Part shown: positions 8,295-17,647 of the stretch, one piece after another
How the letters are laid out: each line of letters starts with the position of its first letter
How positions within the stretch are numbered: the first letter of the stretch is position 1
Assembly: GCA_965277355.1 (NCBI GenBank)
Contig: CBDICN010000002.1
Span: forward strand, 2,170,001 to 2,234,000
Direction of reading: 5' to 3'
Length of the DNA: 64,000 nt
From: RH-AL1 sp965277355
Lineage (GTDB): Bacteria > Pseudomonadota > Alphaproteobacteria > Rhizobiales > Beijerinckiaceae
Made by a program: the position numbers and the translations under genes
The notes under the pieces: generated by a model
What the model was told of the DNA's origin: nothing
What the model saw: the letters and a program-made list of their open reading frames with translations, nothing else
Databases searched by the model: none

Positions 8295-9797
8295 ATGGCC
8301 GATTACGTCGGCGCGATCGACCAAGGGACGACGTCCTCGCGCTTCATCGTTTTCGACAAGCGCGGACGCATCAAGGCGAGCGCGCAACGCGAGCACGAGC
8401 AGATCTTCCCCGCGCCCGGCCATGTCGAGCACGACGCGCAGGAGATCTGGCAGAACACGCAGATCGTCATGCGCGAGGGTCTGAAAAAGGCCGAGATCGA
8501 ACCGAAACACCTCAGGGCTATCGGCATCACCAACCAGCGCGAGACGACGTTGATCTGGGATCGCCGCACCGGCAAGCCGCTGCACAACGCGCTGGTCTGG
8601 CAGGATACGCGCGTCGACGGACTGGTCGCGAAATACGCTAAGGACGGCGGTATCGACCGGTTCCGAGCCATCACCGGGCTGCCGCTGGCGAGCTACTTCG
8701 CCGGACTCAAGTTGCGCTGGCTGATCGACAACGTGAAGGGTGCGCGCAGAGGCGCGCAGTCGGGCGAGGTTTTGTTCGGGACGATCGACACGTGGCTCGT
8801 TTGGAACCTCACCGGTGGGACGGACGGCGGACTGCACATCACCGACGTCACCAACGCCAGCCGCACCCAGCTCATGAACCTGAAGACGCTCGCCTGGGAC
8901 GAGAGTATGCTGCGGGCCTTCGACATCCCACCGGACATGCTGCCGACGATCCGCTCGTCGAGCGAGGTTTACGGCGACAGCCGCGCCCCCTTCGCGGGCG
9001 TGCCGATCGCCGGCATCCTCGGTGACCAGCACGCCGCGCTGTTCGGCCAGGCCTGCTTCAAGCCGGGCGATGCCAAGAACACCTATGGAACCGGATGCTT
9101 CGTGCTCATGAACACTGGCGCCAAGCCAGTGCAGTCGAAGGCCGGCCTCGTCACCACGCTGGCCTACCAGATCGCCGAGCAGAAGCCGGTCTACGCGCTC
9201 GAAGGATCGATCGCGGTCACCGGCTCGCTGGTGCAATGGTTGCGCGACAATCTAGGTCTCATCAAGGACTCGGCCGACGTCGAGACGCTCGCGCGCACCG
9301 TCGAGGACAATGGCGACGTCTATTTCGTGCCGGCCTTCTCGGGCCTTTACGCGCCGCATTGGCAGGAGCGCGCGCGCGGTGTCGTGGCGGGGCTGACGCG
9401 CTACGCGAACAAGGGTCATATCGCCCGCGCCGTGCTCGAGTCGACGGCCTACCAAACGCGCGACGTGCTCGAGGCGATGGAAAAGGACTCGAAGATCGCG
9501 ACGAAGGAGCTTCGCTGCGACGGCGGCATGGTGGCCAACGATCTCCTGATGCAGTTCCAGGCCGACATCCTCGACGTGCCGGTGGTGCGCCCCAAGATCA
9601 CCGAGACGACCGCGCTCGGCGCCGCCTATGCCGCCGGTCTGGCCACCGACTATTGGAAGAGCACCGCCGAGCTCGCCGAGAACTGGGCCGTCGATCATCG
9701 CTGGCACCCGAAGATGGCACCGAGGATGCGCGAGGCGCTCGTCGCGTCCTGGACGAAGGCGCTGAAGCGCAGCTTCGACTGGAAGGATGAGGCGTAG
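8295..9797 (+). CDS. glpK: Glycerol kinase
   Basis: Phosphorylates glycerol with ATP to glycerol-3-phosphate. 500 residues, FGGY family. The N-terminal phosphate-binding motif DQGTTSSRFIVFD and the conserved TNQRETT, GTIDTWLVWNLTGG and GTGCF segments are present. GAGGAG (8282-8287) sits 7 bp before the ATG. The longer in-frame start at 8106 lies within glpD and is rejected. It lies between the dehydrogenase and the facilitator, giving uptake, trapping and oxidation in one cluster. Confidence 0.96.
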   Translation: MADYVGAIDQGTTSSRFIVFDKRGRIKASAQREHEQIFPAPGHVEHDAQEIWQNTQIVMREGLKKAEIEPKHLRAIGITNQRETTLIWDRRTGKPLHNALVWQDTRVDGLVAKYAKDGGIDRFRAITGLPLASYFAGLKLRWLIDNVKGARRGAQSGEVLFGTIDTWLVWNLTGGTDGGLHITDVTNASRTQLMNLKTLAWDESMLRAFDIPPDMLPTIRSSSEVYGDSRAPFAGVPIAGILGDQHAALFGQACFKPGDAKNTYGTGCFVLMNTGAKPVQSKAGLVTTLAYQIAEQKPVYALEGSIAVTGSLVQWLRDNLGLIKDSADVETLARTVEDNGDVYFVPAFSGLYAPHWQERARGVVAGLTRYANKGHIARAVLESTAYQTRDVLEAMEKDSKIATKELRCDGGMVANDLLMQFQADILDVPVVRPKITETTALGAAYAAGLATDYWKSTAELAENWAVDHRWHPKMAPRMREALVASWTKALKRSFDWKDEA

Positions 9798-9845
9798 GTC
9801 TGCTTCCGCAAGCGGCAGACGGCGGCTTAAGGTTGGAGACAATCC

Positions 9846-10577
9846 ATGCATTCGCCTGTCCTCGGTGAACTCCTCGGAACGATGGTGCTGATGATCCTCG
9901 GCGACGGCGTGGTCGCCGGCGTGCTGCTGAAGGACTCGAAAGGCGAGGGAGCCGGCTGGCTCGCGATCACCACCGCCTGGGGCTTCGCCGTTATGGCCGG
10001 CGTGTTCGTCGCGACCGCCACCGGCAGCAAGGACGCGCATCTCAACCCGGCGGTCACGATCGCCTTCGCGATCATCAACAACGACTATTCGAAGATGGCG
10101 GGTTACATTCCGGCGCAGCTCGTCGGCGGCTTCCTCGGCGCGGTCATCGTTTGGCTGCACTATATGCCGCATTGGCGAGCGACGCAGGACCCTGGCCTGA
10201 AGCTGGCCTGCTTCTGCACCGGGCCCGCGATCCGCGACCTTAAGTCCAACGCCGGCAGCGAGATCATCGGCACCTTCGTCCTGATCCTCCTCATCGCCGC
10301 GCTCGGGTCCAAGGCGGTCGGAGCGCCGCAGCCGATCCAGCCGGGCTTCTCGCCCTATCTCGTCGGCATGCTTGTCTGGGTCATCGGCCTGTCGCTCGGC
10401 GGGACCACCGGCTACGCGATCAATCCCGCCCGCGACTTCGGTCCGCGCCTCGCCCACGCGCTGCTGCCCATCCACGGCAAAGCGGGCTCGGATTGGGAAT
10501 ATGCCTTGGTGCCTGTCCTCGGCCCCGTCATCGGTGCCGTCCTTTCCGGCTTTTTCGTCCGCGCCCTGGCGATCTGA
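9846..10577 (+). CDS. glpF: Glycerol uptake facilitator (aquaglyceroporin)
   Basis: MIP-family channel of 243 residues with about six membrane helices. Both pore half-helix motifs are present: HLNPAVTIAF near residue 60, and YAINPARDFGPRL near 193. The Asp after the second NPAR is typical of glycerol facilitators rather than water-only aquaporins. It starts 48 bp after glpK and ends inside a strong hairpin. Confidence 0.94.
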   Translation: MHSPVLGELLGTMVLMILGDGVVAGVLLKDSKGEGAGWLAITTAWGFAVMAGVFVATATGSKDAHLNPAVTIAFAIINNDYSKMAGYIPAQLVGGFLGAVIVWLHYMPHWRATQDPGLKLACFCTGPAIRDLKSNAGSEIIGTFVLILLIAALGSKAVGAPQPIQPGFSPYLVGMLVWVIGLSLGGTTGYAINPARDFGPRLAHALLPIHGKAGSDWEYALVPVLGPVIGAVLSGFFVRALAI

Positions 10578-10588
10578 GCGCCAGGGCG
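10562..10588 (+). terminator. Perfect 10-bp hairpin ending the glp cluster
   Basis: CGCCCTGGCG and CGCCAGGGCG pair perfectly around a 7-nt loop that contains the glpF stop codon. It is followed by TTCGGGC rather than a long T-run, so it is a moderate intrinsic terminator or 3'-end stabiliser. Confidence 0.6.
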
Positions 10589-10714
10589 TTCGGGCACGGC
10601 TGCGAAAAAGTGCGCCGCGCCGTGCAACCTGTGCTAGACGTTCAACGAATGCAGGCGCCCGTCCGCGCTGGAGACCGCGTGCCGCCGAGGCCGCCTACCC
10701 GAAAAGCCGAAATC

Positions 10715-12439
10715 TTGACCTTCCCTTCGATGCCTGTCCCGTTGTCGCGGGCGCTTGCCGAGCGCGGCTACGATGATCCAACTCCCGTCCAGGCCGCGAT
10801 TCTCGCGGCGGAGGCGACAGCGCGCGACCTCGTTGTCTCCGCCCAGACCGGCTCCGGCAAGACCGTCGCCTACGGTCTCGCCCTCGCCGAGACCCTCCTG
10901 CGCGGCGAGGAGACGTTGCCGCGAGAGGGTCCGCTCGCCCTCGTCATCGCGCCAACCCGCGAGCTCGCGATGCAGGTTCAGCGCGAGCTGGCCTGGCTCT
11001 ACGCCCACGCCGGCGCCGTCATCGTCGCCTGCGTCGGGGGCATGGATCCGCGAGCCGAGCGACGCGCGCTCGAGCGCGGCGCCCACGTCATCGTCGGCAC
11101 GCCTGGACGCCTCCGCGACCATATCGAGCGTCACGCGCTCGACCTCGCCAGGCTGCGTGCGGTGGTCCTCGACGAGGCCGACGAGATGCTCGACCTCGGC
11201 TTCCGCGAGGACCTCGAGTTCATCCTCGAGGCGACGCCGGCCGAGCGCCGCACGCTCTTGTTCTCGGCGACGCTGCCGAAAAGCATCGTCGCGCTGGCCA
11301 CGCTCTACCAACATGACGCCCTCCGCATCGAGGCCGGCGGCAAGGAACGCGGCCACGCCGACATCGAGTATCGCGTCATCCGCGTGGCGGCCAACGAGCG
11401 CGTGCATGCGATCGTCAACATCCTGCGCCAAGTCGACTCGCCTTCGGCGATCGTGTTCTGCAACACGCGCGACAGCGTACGCCACCTTTCGGCGATGCTG
11501 CAGGAGCGCGGCTTCGCGGCGGTTACGCTGTCCGGCGAACTGAGCCAGAACGAGCGCAACCATGCGCTCCAGGCTTTGCGCGACCACCGCGCCCGGGTCT
11601 GCGTCGCCACCGACGTCGCCGCGCGCGGACTCGATCTGCCGAACCTCGACCTCGTCATTCACGCCGACCTGCCGAGCGATCCCCAGGTGCTGCAGCATCG
11701 TAGCGGCCGCACCGGGCGGGCCGGACGCAAGGGCGTCTCGATGCTGCTCGCGCCACCCGCCGTCCAGCGCCGCGCCGATCGTCTGCTGGCGATGGCCGGC
11801 CTGACGGCGGCCTGGAGCGGGCCACCGACCGTCGACGAGATCCGCGCGCTCGATCAGCAGCGTCTGCTGGCAGACCCGATCCTGACGGGAGAAGCGAGCG
11901 AGGAGGATCTCGCGCTCGGCGGCCGCCTGCTCGAGGGCGCCTCGGCGGAGAAGATCGCGGCTGCGCTGGTGCGTGCCTACCGCTCGCGCCTGCCGGAGCC
12001 GGAGGACGTGTCCGACCCTGGAACCGGCCGCCCGGATCGGGCACGTCGCGATCCGCGTGAAGCCGGCGAGAGCGGCCACGATCGTGCCGCGTCGCAGGGC
12101 AACGGCGGCGTGTGGTTCCGGCTCGATGTCGGCCGCAAGAGGAATGCAGATCCCAAATGGCTGGTGCCGATGCTGTGCAAGCGCGGCGGCATCACCAAGC
12201 GCGAGATCGGCACGATCCGCATCTTCGACGGCGAGAGCAAGGTCGAGATCGCGCCGCGTGTGGCCGAGGCTTTTGCCGCCGCGACTGCCGGACCAGGTCC
12301 GGCCGGCGACAACATCGCGATCTCGCGCACCACGCCGCCGGGCGGCGGTGCCTCTTCGGAACGACCGCGCGCGCGGTCGAAGGCGGCACCGAGGCAGAGG
12401 GCAACCGAGCGCGATGGCCGCCGGCAGAATCACGCCTGA
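10715..12439 (+). CDS. DEAD-box ATP-dependent RNA helicase with DbpA-type RNA-binding domain
   Basis: Helicase core with Q-motif (ERGYDDPTPVQ), AQTGSGKT, PTRELA, DEADEMLDLGF, SAT and the C-terminal HRSGRTGRAGR. The last about 75 residues (WFRLDVGRKRNADPKWLVPML onward) resemble the DbpA RNA-binding domain, which in E. coli targets 23S rRNA helix 92. A role in 50S assembly is therefore likely. The TTG at 10715 gives LTFPSMPVPLSRALAERGY, matching the usual family start; the ATG at 10730 is the alternative. The 70-codon extension upstream overlaps glpF and is rejected. Confidence 0.9.
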   Translation: MTFPSMPVPLSRALAERGYDDPTPVQAAILAAEATARDLVVSAQTGSGKTVAYGLALAETLLRGEETLPREGPLALVIAPTRELAMQVQRELAWLYAHAGAVIVACVGGMDPRAERRALERGAHVIVGTPGRLRDHIERHALDLARLRAVVLDEADEMLDLGFREDLEFILEATPAERRTLLFSATLPKSIVALATLYQHDALRIEAGGKERGHADIEYRVIRVAANERVHAIVNILRQVDSPSAIVFCNTRDSVRHLSAMLQERGFAAVTLSGELSQNERNHALQALRDHRARVCVATDVAARGLDLPNLDLVIHADLPSDPQVLQHRSGRTGRAGRKGVSMLLAPPAVQRRADRLLAMAGLTAAWSGPPTVDEIRALDQQRLLADPILTGEASEEDLALGGRLLEGASAEKIAAALVRAYRSRLPEPEDVSDPGTGRPDRARRDPREAGESGHDRAASQGNGGVWFRLDVGRKRNADPKWLVPMLCKRGGITKREIGTIRIFDGESKVEIAPRVAEAFAAATAGPGPAGDNIAISRTTPPGGGASSERPRARSKAAPRQRATERDGRRQNHA

Positions 12440-12611
12440 AGGCTTGTCATGCCAGCGTTAGATGCCGCTGCTTGATGGTTCCGTTTCGACCCCGACCGCG
12501 CGGCGCGCTGGTTAGTCTCTAATGCCTGCGACCCGGCGGTCGTTCGTCGGCTTGTCCGTTGCCTGCGATCCTGCTTCAAAAGACCAGGGTTGTACCACGG
12601 GGGCGGATACC

Positions 12612-13973
12612 ATGACGGCGGTCGTCGAAGGGCAGCAGAAGCGCAGGCGCGGGTTCGTCTCGCTATCGGTCTCCATTTTCGAACGCTGGATGCCGGACCC
12701 GTTCGTTCTGGCGATCGGGCTCACCTTCGCCACCGCGCTTGCCGCGCTCCTGCTCGCGCCCAAGGGAACGCCGAGCGTCATCATTACCTCCTGGTACGAT
12801 GGAATCTTCGCGATCCTCACCTTCGCGTTCCAGATGATCCTGATCCTTGTCACCGGCCACGCGCTCGCCAACGCGCCGCCGGTGATCCGCGGCATCCGCG
12901 CCGTCGTCTCGCTCGCCAAGACGCCGAACCAGGCGGTCGTCCTCACCTTCCTTGTCTGCGCCGCCGCCGCCTTCCTCAATTGGGGGTTCGGCCTCGTTAT
13001 CGCCGCGATGGTGTCGCGAGAGATGGCGTCCCGCATGAAGATCGACTTCGGCTGGATCGTCGCCGCCGCCTATTCCGGCTGGATGATCTGGGCGACCGGA
13101 TTCTCCTCCTCGATCGCCCTGACCCAAGCCTCGAAGGGCAACGCGCTCAACATCATCGAGAAGGTGACCGGCAAGGTCACCCCGTTCGGCGACATGGTGT
13201 TCCAGCCCTACAACTTGATCCCGACGCTGCTCGTCGTCATCGTCGTGCCGATTACCTTCATCCTGATCCGCCCGCGCGAGGAGGACGTGGTGGCCTTCCA
13301 GCCGGAGCCGGAGGAGCCCGTCGTCGCCGACGATCGCGGCGGTTATGACGCTCCCGCGCGCCGCGCGGATCGTTGGCCGGTGCTGAACTGGGCGCTGGCG
13401 GCGGCCGGCTTCGGCTATCTCGCCTACAGCTGGATCAGCAAGGGCCTGTCGATCGATGTCAATTCGGTCATCTTCATCTTCCTGATGCTCGGCGTCGCCC
13501 TTCACGGCGCGCCGGTGGCCTATGTCGCCGCGGTCAACAACGCCGCCAAGCAGGTCGGCTCGATGATCCTGCAATATCCAATCTACGGCGGCATCATGGG
13601 GATGCTCAACGCGACAGGTCTCGCCGGCGTCATCTCGACCGCCTTCGTGGCAATCGCGAACGCCCATACGCTGCCGTTCTGGAGCTATGTCTGCTCGCTT
13701 TTCGTCACCATGCTGGTGCCCTCGGGCGGCGGCCACTGGGCGGTCCAGGGGCCGTTCGTCGTGCCCGCCGCCGTCAAGCTCGGAGCTTCGCCGGCCGCGA
13801 CCGCCATCGCGGTGGCCGCCGGCGAGAGCGTCGCCTACATGCTGCAGCCCTTCTTCGCGTTGCCGGTCGTCGCCATCGCCGGCATCGGCATTCAGCGTGT
13901 GATGGGCTATACGGTGATCACCTTCGTGGTCACCTGCGTGATCTGGATCGGAGCGACGCTGTTGCTGATGTAG
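12612..13973 (+). CDS. Short-chain fatty acid transporter, AtoE family
   Basis: 453-residue polytopic membrane protein of the AtoE/short-chain fatty acid uptake family. It opens with a basic cytoplasmic segment and FERWMPDPFVLAIGLTF, followed by about a dozen hydrophobic helices and the conserved FLNWGFGLVIAAMVSREMA and PSGGGHWAVQGPF stretches. The cargo is probably acetoacetate or butyrate (family knowledge). No atoD/A/B genes lie nearby. The ATG at 12612 follows a G-rich stretch, and the 30 upstream codons do not look like protein of this family. Confidence 0.88.
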   Translation: MTAVVEGQQKRRRGFVSLSVSIFERWMPDPFVLAIGLTFATALAALLLAPKGTPSVIITSWYDGIFAILTFAFQMILILVTGHALANAPPVIRGIRAVVSLAKTPNQAVVLTFLVCAAAAFLNWGFGLVIAAMVSREMASRMKIDFGWIVAAAYSGWMIWATGFSSSIALTQASKGNALNIIEKVTGKVTPFGDMVFQPYNLIPTLLVVIVVPITFILIRPREEDVVAFQPEPEEPVVADDRGGYDAPARRADRWPVLNWALAAAGFGYLAYSWISKGLSIDVNSVIFIFLMLGVALHGAPVAYVAAVNNAAKQVGSMILQYPIYGGIMGMLNATGLAGVISTAFVAIANAHTLPFWSYVCSLFVTMLVPSGGGHWAVQGPFVVPAAVKLGASPAATAIAVAAGESVAYMLQPFFALPVVAIAGIGIQRVMGYTVITFVVTCVIWIGATLLLM

Positions 13974-14151
13974 CCTCAAACTCCGGTGCACCGCACGCTG
14001 CCGCTACTCAATCCTCGACGGCAGCCCGACATCTTTCAGGCCGAAGCCTACCGCCGAAAACTGCCTTGGTGGGCAGGAACAGGTCGTCGAGGTGGTTGTC
14101 GAGGCCGTGGAAGGCCGATTTCGCGATCCACGCTCCCGAGTGAGGTTAATC

Positions 14152-14226
14152 TGGTGCTGCGAGAGAGGATTGAACTCTCGACCTCTCCATTACCAATGGA
14201 GTGCTCTACCACTGAGCTACCGCAGC
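14152..14226 (-). tRNA. tRNA-Thr (anticodon GGT)
   Basis: Folds as a full cloverleaf: acceptor GCTGCGG pairs with TCGCAGC, D-arm TAGCTCAGTGGTAGAGCA, anticodon stem CTCCA/TGGAG with loop TTGGTAA, T-arm with GTTCAATCC, and an encoded CCA end. 75 nt. Reads ACC and ACU threonine codons. Confidence 0.96.
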
Positions 14227-14370
14227 ACAACCCGAAGCGCTGATCGGGCGGCGGTTGGACCGGCGCCTTGTGCCACAGGGCTGGCGAGGTGACAAGGGCG
14301 CGGCTTATAGAGTTCTTGTAGAGTGGCGGGTCCGACTCAGAACCTCAATCGGTCGATCAGGACCCGAAAC

Positions 14371-14402
14371 GAAAAGTCCCGCCTGCGTGAGCAGGAGGGA
14401 CC
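14371..14402 (-). terminator. Rho-independent terminator after the Gly/Tyr-rich protein gene
   Basis: On the minus strand GTCCC-TCCTGC and GCAGG-CGGGAC pair around a short loop and are followed by TTTTCGTTT. A typical intrinsic terminator 25 bp past the stop. Confidence 0.8.
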
Positions 14403-14426
14403 CCGGATCGGATCGAAAAACGCTGA

Positions 14427-14714
14427 TCAGTAGCCGTAGCCGTAAGGACCGTAGTACGAGTTCGCGGCCGCGCCTGCCGCGAGAGCGCCGGCGGCGAGGC
14501 CGAGCCCGAGTGCGGCGCCGCCGTAGCCGCGGCGATAACCGTACCCCCGACCGTAACCGTAGCCGTAGCGATGGCCGCCGTAATAACCGCCGTGACGGAC
14601 ATATCCGCGGCGATAGCCGAAAGCGTCGGCTGAACTGGTCGTAGCAATGACCGTCGTCCCAATCGTTAGCGCGCTCAGGCCAGCGATGAGGGCAGTTTTG
14701 AAAGTGCGGTTCAT
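14427..14714 (-). CDS. Small secreted Gly/Tyr-rich protein
   Basis: 95 residues. A clear Sec signal peptide (hydrophobic core LIAGLSALTIGTTVIA, likely cleavage after SADA) is followed by a low-complexity region of Gly, Tyr and Arg (GYGYGRGYGYRRGYGG), an alanine/glycine hydrophobic stretch, and a YGPYGYGY tail. AGAGAGG precedes the ATG and a strong terminator follows, so it is a real monocistronic gene. Similar small GY-rich exported proteins are common in Rhizobiales and have no assigned function. A surface or outer-membrane role is only a guess. Confidence 0.75.
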   Translation of the reverse strand: MNRTFKTALIAGLSALTIGTTVIATTSSADAFGYRRGYVRHGGYYGGHRYGYGYGRGYGYRRGYGGAALGLGLAAGALAAGAAANSYYGPYGYGY

Positions 14715-14831
14715 GGATCCTCTCTTTCTACGATCTCGAAACGAGCCGGGCGCCATGAAGTTCGTTTTCCACCTAGCGGTTGGAATCGTATAACCGCCCG
14801 CATCGTTAACGCCCGAATTAAATCGAGGATC

Positions 14832-15332
14832 GTGTCCGCGTCCCATCCGCTTCTTCTCGCGCTTTACCAGCCCGACATCCCGCAGAACTGCGGCACGATG
14901 CTGCGCACCTGCGCCTGCCTCGGCGTGCAAGCGGCGATCATAGAGCCGGCCGGCTTCCCCACCAGCGACCGCCATTTCCGTCGTGCCGGGATGGACTACC
15001 TCGAAGCCGTCGCGCTCGCCCGCCACGCCTCGTTCGCCGCGTTCGAGGGTTGGCGCGGCGGCGAGCATCGCCGCCTGATCCTGCTGTCGACGAAAGGAAC
15101 GCTGCCCTACACGCGTCTGGCCTACCGGCGCGGCGACATCCTTCTCGTCGGGCGCGAATCCGCCGGCGTTCCGGAGGCGGTGCATGCCGCGGCCGATCAC
15201 GCGGTCGTCATCCCCATCCAGGCGCCGACGCGTTCGCTGAACGTGGCCGTGGCGGCCGGGATCGTGCTTGGCGAGGCGCTCCGCCAGGTCCATGCCGCAG
15301 GCGCGCCGCCCTGCGATTTGCCGCACGCCTGA
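14832..15332 (+). CDS. trmL: tRNA (cytidine/uridine-34-2'-O)-methyltransferase
   Basis: SPOUT-class methyltransferase of 166 residues, modifying the wobble ribose of certain leucine tRNAs. It shows the TrmL signatures PDIPQNCGTMLRTC near the N-terminus, HFRRAGMDYLE, LLVGRESAGVPE, and the knot-forming PTRSLNVAVAAGIVL. The start is a GTG preceded by GAGGATC. Divergent from the Gly/Tyr-rich protein gene. Confidence 0.93.
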   Translation: MSASHPLLLALYQPDIPQNCGTMLRTCACLGVQAAIIEPAGFPTSDRHFRRAGMDYLEAVALARHASFAAFEGWRGGEHRRLILLSTKGTLPYTRLAYRRGDILLVGRESAGVPEAVHAAADHAVVIPIQAPTRSLNVAVAAGIVLGEALRQVHAAGAPPCDLPHA

Positions 15333-15375
15333 CCGGGGCGGTATCCTTCGCCTGTCCACGATCCGGGAAAAGCTT

Positions 15376-16470
15376 TTGGCGCGCAAGCTCGTCTTTCACA
15401 TCGGTCTGGCAAAGACGGGTACGACCTCCTTCCAGCGCTTCTGCCGTGACCATCGCCGCCTGTTGAGGCGCCACGGCGTGCTCTACCCGAGACGTCAGCT
15501 CGGCCGGGCGGCCAATCACTCGCCGCTTGTCGCCAGCTATATTGCGCACCGGCCGGAGGGGCCGACGGTCGCGATGCGCTGGGTGCCCCGCGCGCAGGCG
15601 GTTCGATCGTTGGCGGCGGAGATCGAGGCGAGCCCGTGCCAGACGGTACTGGTGAGCTCCGAGCATTTCTCGACCCATTTCGATCGGTCGGAAGCGCGCG
15701 ACCTCGCCGAGGATTTCGCCCGCTTCGAGCCGACGGTCGTGATAACCGTCCGCGAGCCCCACGGCCGTTTCCTATCCTCCTACAACACCCACGTCACCGC
15801 CGGCGGCCGCCTGCCGCTGGAGGACTACGCGCGCAGCATGCTGGTGCCGGGCACGCGCTTCATGAGCGTGCGCGAGACGATCCTGATCTGGCAGGAGGCA
15901 TTCGGGGCCGATCGCGTGAGCATCGTCGACTATGACGCGGTGCCGGAGGTGACGGCTGCGATCCTGCGGCACTGCGGAATCGCCGAGGCCGTGCCGTCCG
16001 TCGATCGGCACCGCGTCTCGCTCGACGCGGACACCGTCGAGGCTCTACGCTGCGCCAATGCGGCGATCGTGGCCAGACAGGCCGTGCCGCCGGACGCAAG
16101 CCTCGCCGCCTGGCTGCAGCTCTCGGCGTTTTCCATCCTGTGCCGGCGGCACCTCGCCGGCCTGCCGCGCGGCGGCGCCGGCAGACCCTGGGCGGTCTCG
16201 GAGCGGACGCTCGCCGAGCTCGATGCGCTCGAGGCCAGCGACCGGGAATGGCTCGCCGCGACCTGCGGCCTTGACCTGCACGGCTCCCGCGCCCGGGAGC
16301 GTCTCGTTGTCGCCGATCCGGTACCGGTGAACGAGGCGCAGATGCTGCTCGCCCATGCGCTCGTCGAGAGGATTGCCGGCCGGTGGTGGGCGCCGAGCCA
16401 GCGCGCGGTCATGCTGTTCGACCGCTTCATGGCCGCCCGCGCTGCCACCGACGCCGCGACGGCACGATAG
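15376..16470 (+). CDS. Sulfotransferase-like protein
   Basis: About 364 residues. It begins with a PAPS-binding P-loop-like motif (HIGLAKTGTTSFQRF), as in sulfotransferases and related glycan-modifying enzymes. Further on, VLVSSEHFSTHF and VVITVREPHGRFLSSYN fit the family's second (3'-phosphate-binding) region. A TTG at 15376 with GGGAAA upstream gives the normal short N-terminus; ATG at 15292 is an alternative but would overlap trmL. The acceptor is unknown, and no glycan genes adjoin it. Confidence 0.65.
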   Translation: MARKLVFHIGLAKTGTTSFQRFCRDHRRLLRRHGVLYPRRQLGRAANHSPLVASYIAHRPEGPTVAMRWVPRAQAVRSLAAEIEASPCQTVLVSSEHFSTHFDRSEARDLAEDFARFEPTVVITVREPHGRFLSSYNTHVTAGGRLPLEDYARSMLVPGTRFMSVRETILIWQEAFGADRVSIVDYDAVPEVTAAILRHCGIAEAVPSVDRHRVSLDADTVEALRCANAAIVARQAVPPDASLAAWLQLSAFSILCRRHLAGLPRGGAGRPWAVSERTLAELDALEASDREWLAATCGLDLHGSRARERLVVADPVPVNEAQMLLAHALVERIAGRWWAPSQRAVMLFDRFMAARAATDAATAR

Positions 16471-16516
16471 GACGGTTGCCCGGCGGCTCGCTGCCATCGG
16501 GGGGCTATCATCCGGC

Positions 16517-17506
16517 TCAGCCGGCGGACGTCGGGCAAGGGCTCGTCGCCTCGACGAGTTCCCAGGCGTCGGGCTCGGCCAACATGGCGGCGACCAGCGC
16601 GTACGTTTTCTCGTGCGAAGGATTGTGGGCGACGATCCGCCCGATCAGCGGCGCGCCCGCCAACCCGAGGTCGCCGATCAGGTCGAGCGCCACATGGCGC
16701 ACCGGCTCGTCCGGCATGCGCGGCCACGGCAGCAGTTGGTCTCCCAGGACCAGGGTAGCCCGCCAAGGCCGCCAGCCCTTGAGCAGCGGCGCCTTGAGGT
16801 CGGTCGGATCGCGTCGCGCCTCGATGTCGGTCCAAACCGCATCGGAGCATGGCAGGTTTGGGTCGGCGGCATTCGGGATGACTGGCACCCCCGGCGGCCG
16901 CGCCACCGGCTTAGGCTCCAGGCCGAGCCGGCGGTGGAGGTTGCCGAAGCTGCGCGAGCGGGCAAGCTCCGTGTCGAAGCGTCCGGCATCGACCGACCCG
17001 CTCCAGCGCATCACCGGGAAGGCCGGCAGAAGGTCGTGGCTCACGTCGATGACGAGCCCGTCACCTGGCTCGGCGCGCAGAAAGCCACCATCGCGCGCCA
17101 CCTGGATCGCCCTGCGCAGCCGGATGGCGCGCCGCGGTACGTCGAGCGCCGCCAGGCCCGCGTCGCGGAGGCTCCGGCACCAGCGCGCGGCGCTGCCGTC
17201 GAAGATCGGGACCTCGGGGCCGGTAATCTCGACGAGGACGTTGTCGACGCCATGTGCCGAGAGCGCCGCCATCATGTGCTCGATGGTGCGGATGGTGCGG
17301 CCGCCGCCGAGATCGATCGAGGTACTCATCCGGCTCGGCACCCAATGGGCGGCGGTCATCGGGACCGGCTCCGCATCGTCGCTGGCCGCGAAGGCGCGCC
17401 GGCCGTAATCGGCGGGTGCCGGCCGCAGCGTCACGATGCTAGCGCGGCCGGTGTGGAGCCCCGATCCGGAAAGGGTGACGGTCTGGGCTAGGGTCGTCTG
17501 ATGCAT
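16517..17506 (-). CDS. lpxC: Divergent LpxC-family UDP-3-O-acyl-GlcNAc deacetylase
   Basis: LpxC carries out the committed deacetylation of lipid A synthesis with a Zn ion. Here the first half is canonical: GSGLHTG (14-20), TIEHMMAAL with Glu76/His77, and ITGPEVPIFDGSAARW. The second half is unusual. A proline-rich segment (about 196-250) replaces the usual LGG...VLN region, and the metal motif reads RHVALDLIGDL. His271, Asp275, Asp279 and the later His298 (NPSHEKT) are kept, but the Lys normally after His (E. coli K239) is Val272. Either a lineage-specific LpxC or a paralogue with altered activity. Confidence 0.75.
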   Translation of the reverse strand: MHQTTLAQTVTLSGSGLHTGRASIVTLRPAPADYGRRAFAASDDAEPVPMTAAHWVPSRMSTSIDLGGGRTIRTIEHMMAALSAHGVDNVLVEITGPEVPIFDGSAARWCRSLRDAGLAALDVPRRAIRLRRAIQVARDGGFLRAEPGDGLVIDVSHDLLPAFPVMRWSGSVDAGRFDTELARSRSFGNLHRRLGLEPKPVARPPGVPVIPNAADPNLPCSDAVWTDIEARRDPTDLKAPLLKGWRPWRATLVLGDQLLPWPRMPDEPVRHVALDLIGDLGLAGAPLIGRIVAHNPSHEKTYALVAAMLAEPDAWELVEATSPCPTSAG

Positions 17507-17647
17507 CGCGGATCTTCAGCGGGCGCCGGTCGAGCGTCTCGATCCGCCGCAGGGCCGGTCGTCCTGCTTTCCTGTCGGCGCGGGCTCTTCTATAAGGCGC
17601 GGACCTTCATCTGACGACGGTGGACGGTGTCTTTTCGCCAGGCTGAG

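Noticed and set aside
10634..12433. 599-codon open frame antisense to the DEAD-box helicase
   Set aside because: Mirror frame of a well-conserved gene; no recognisable motifs.
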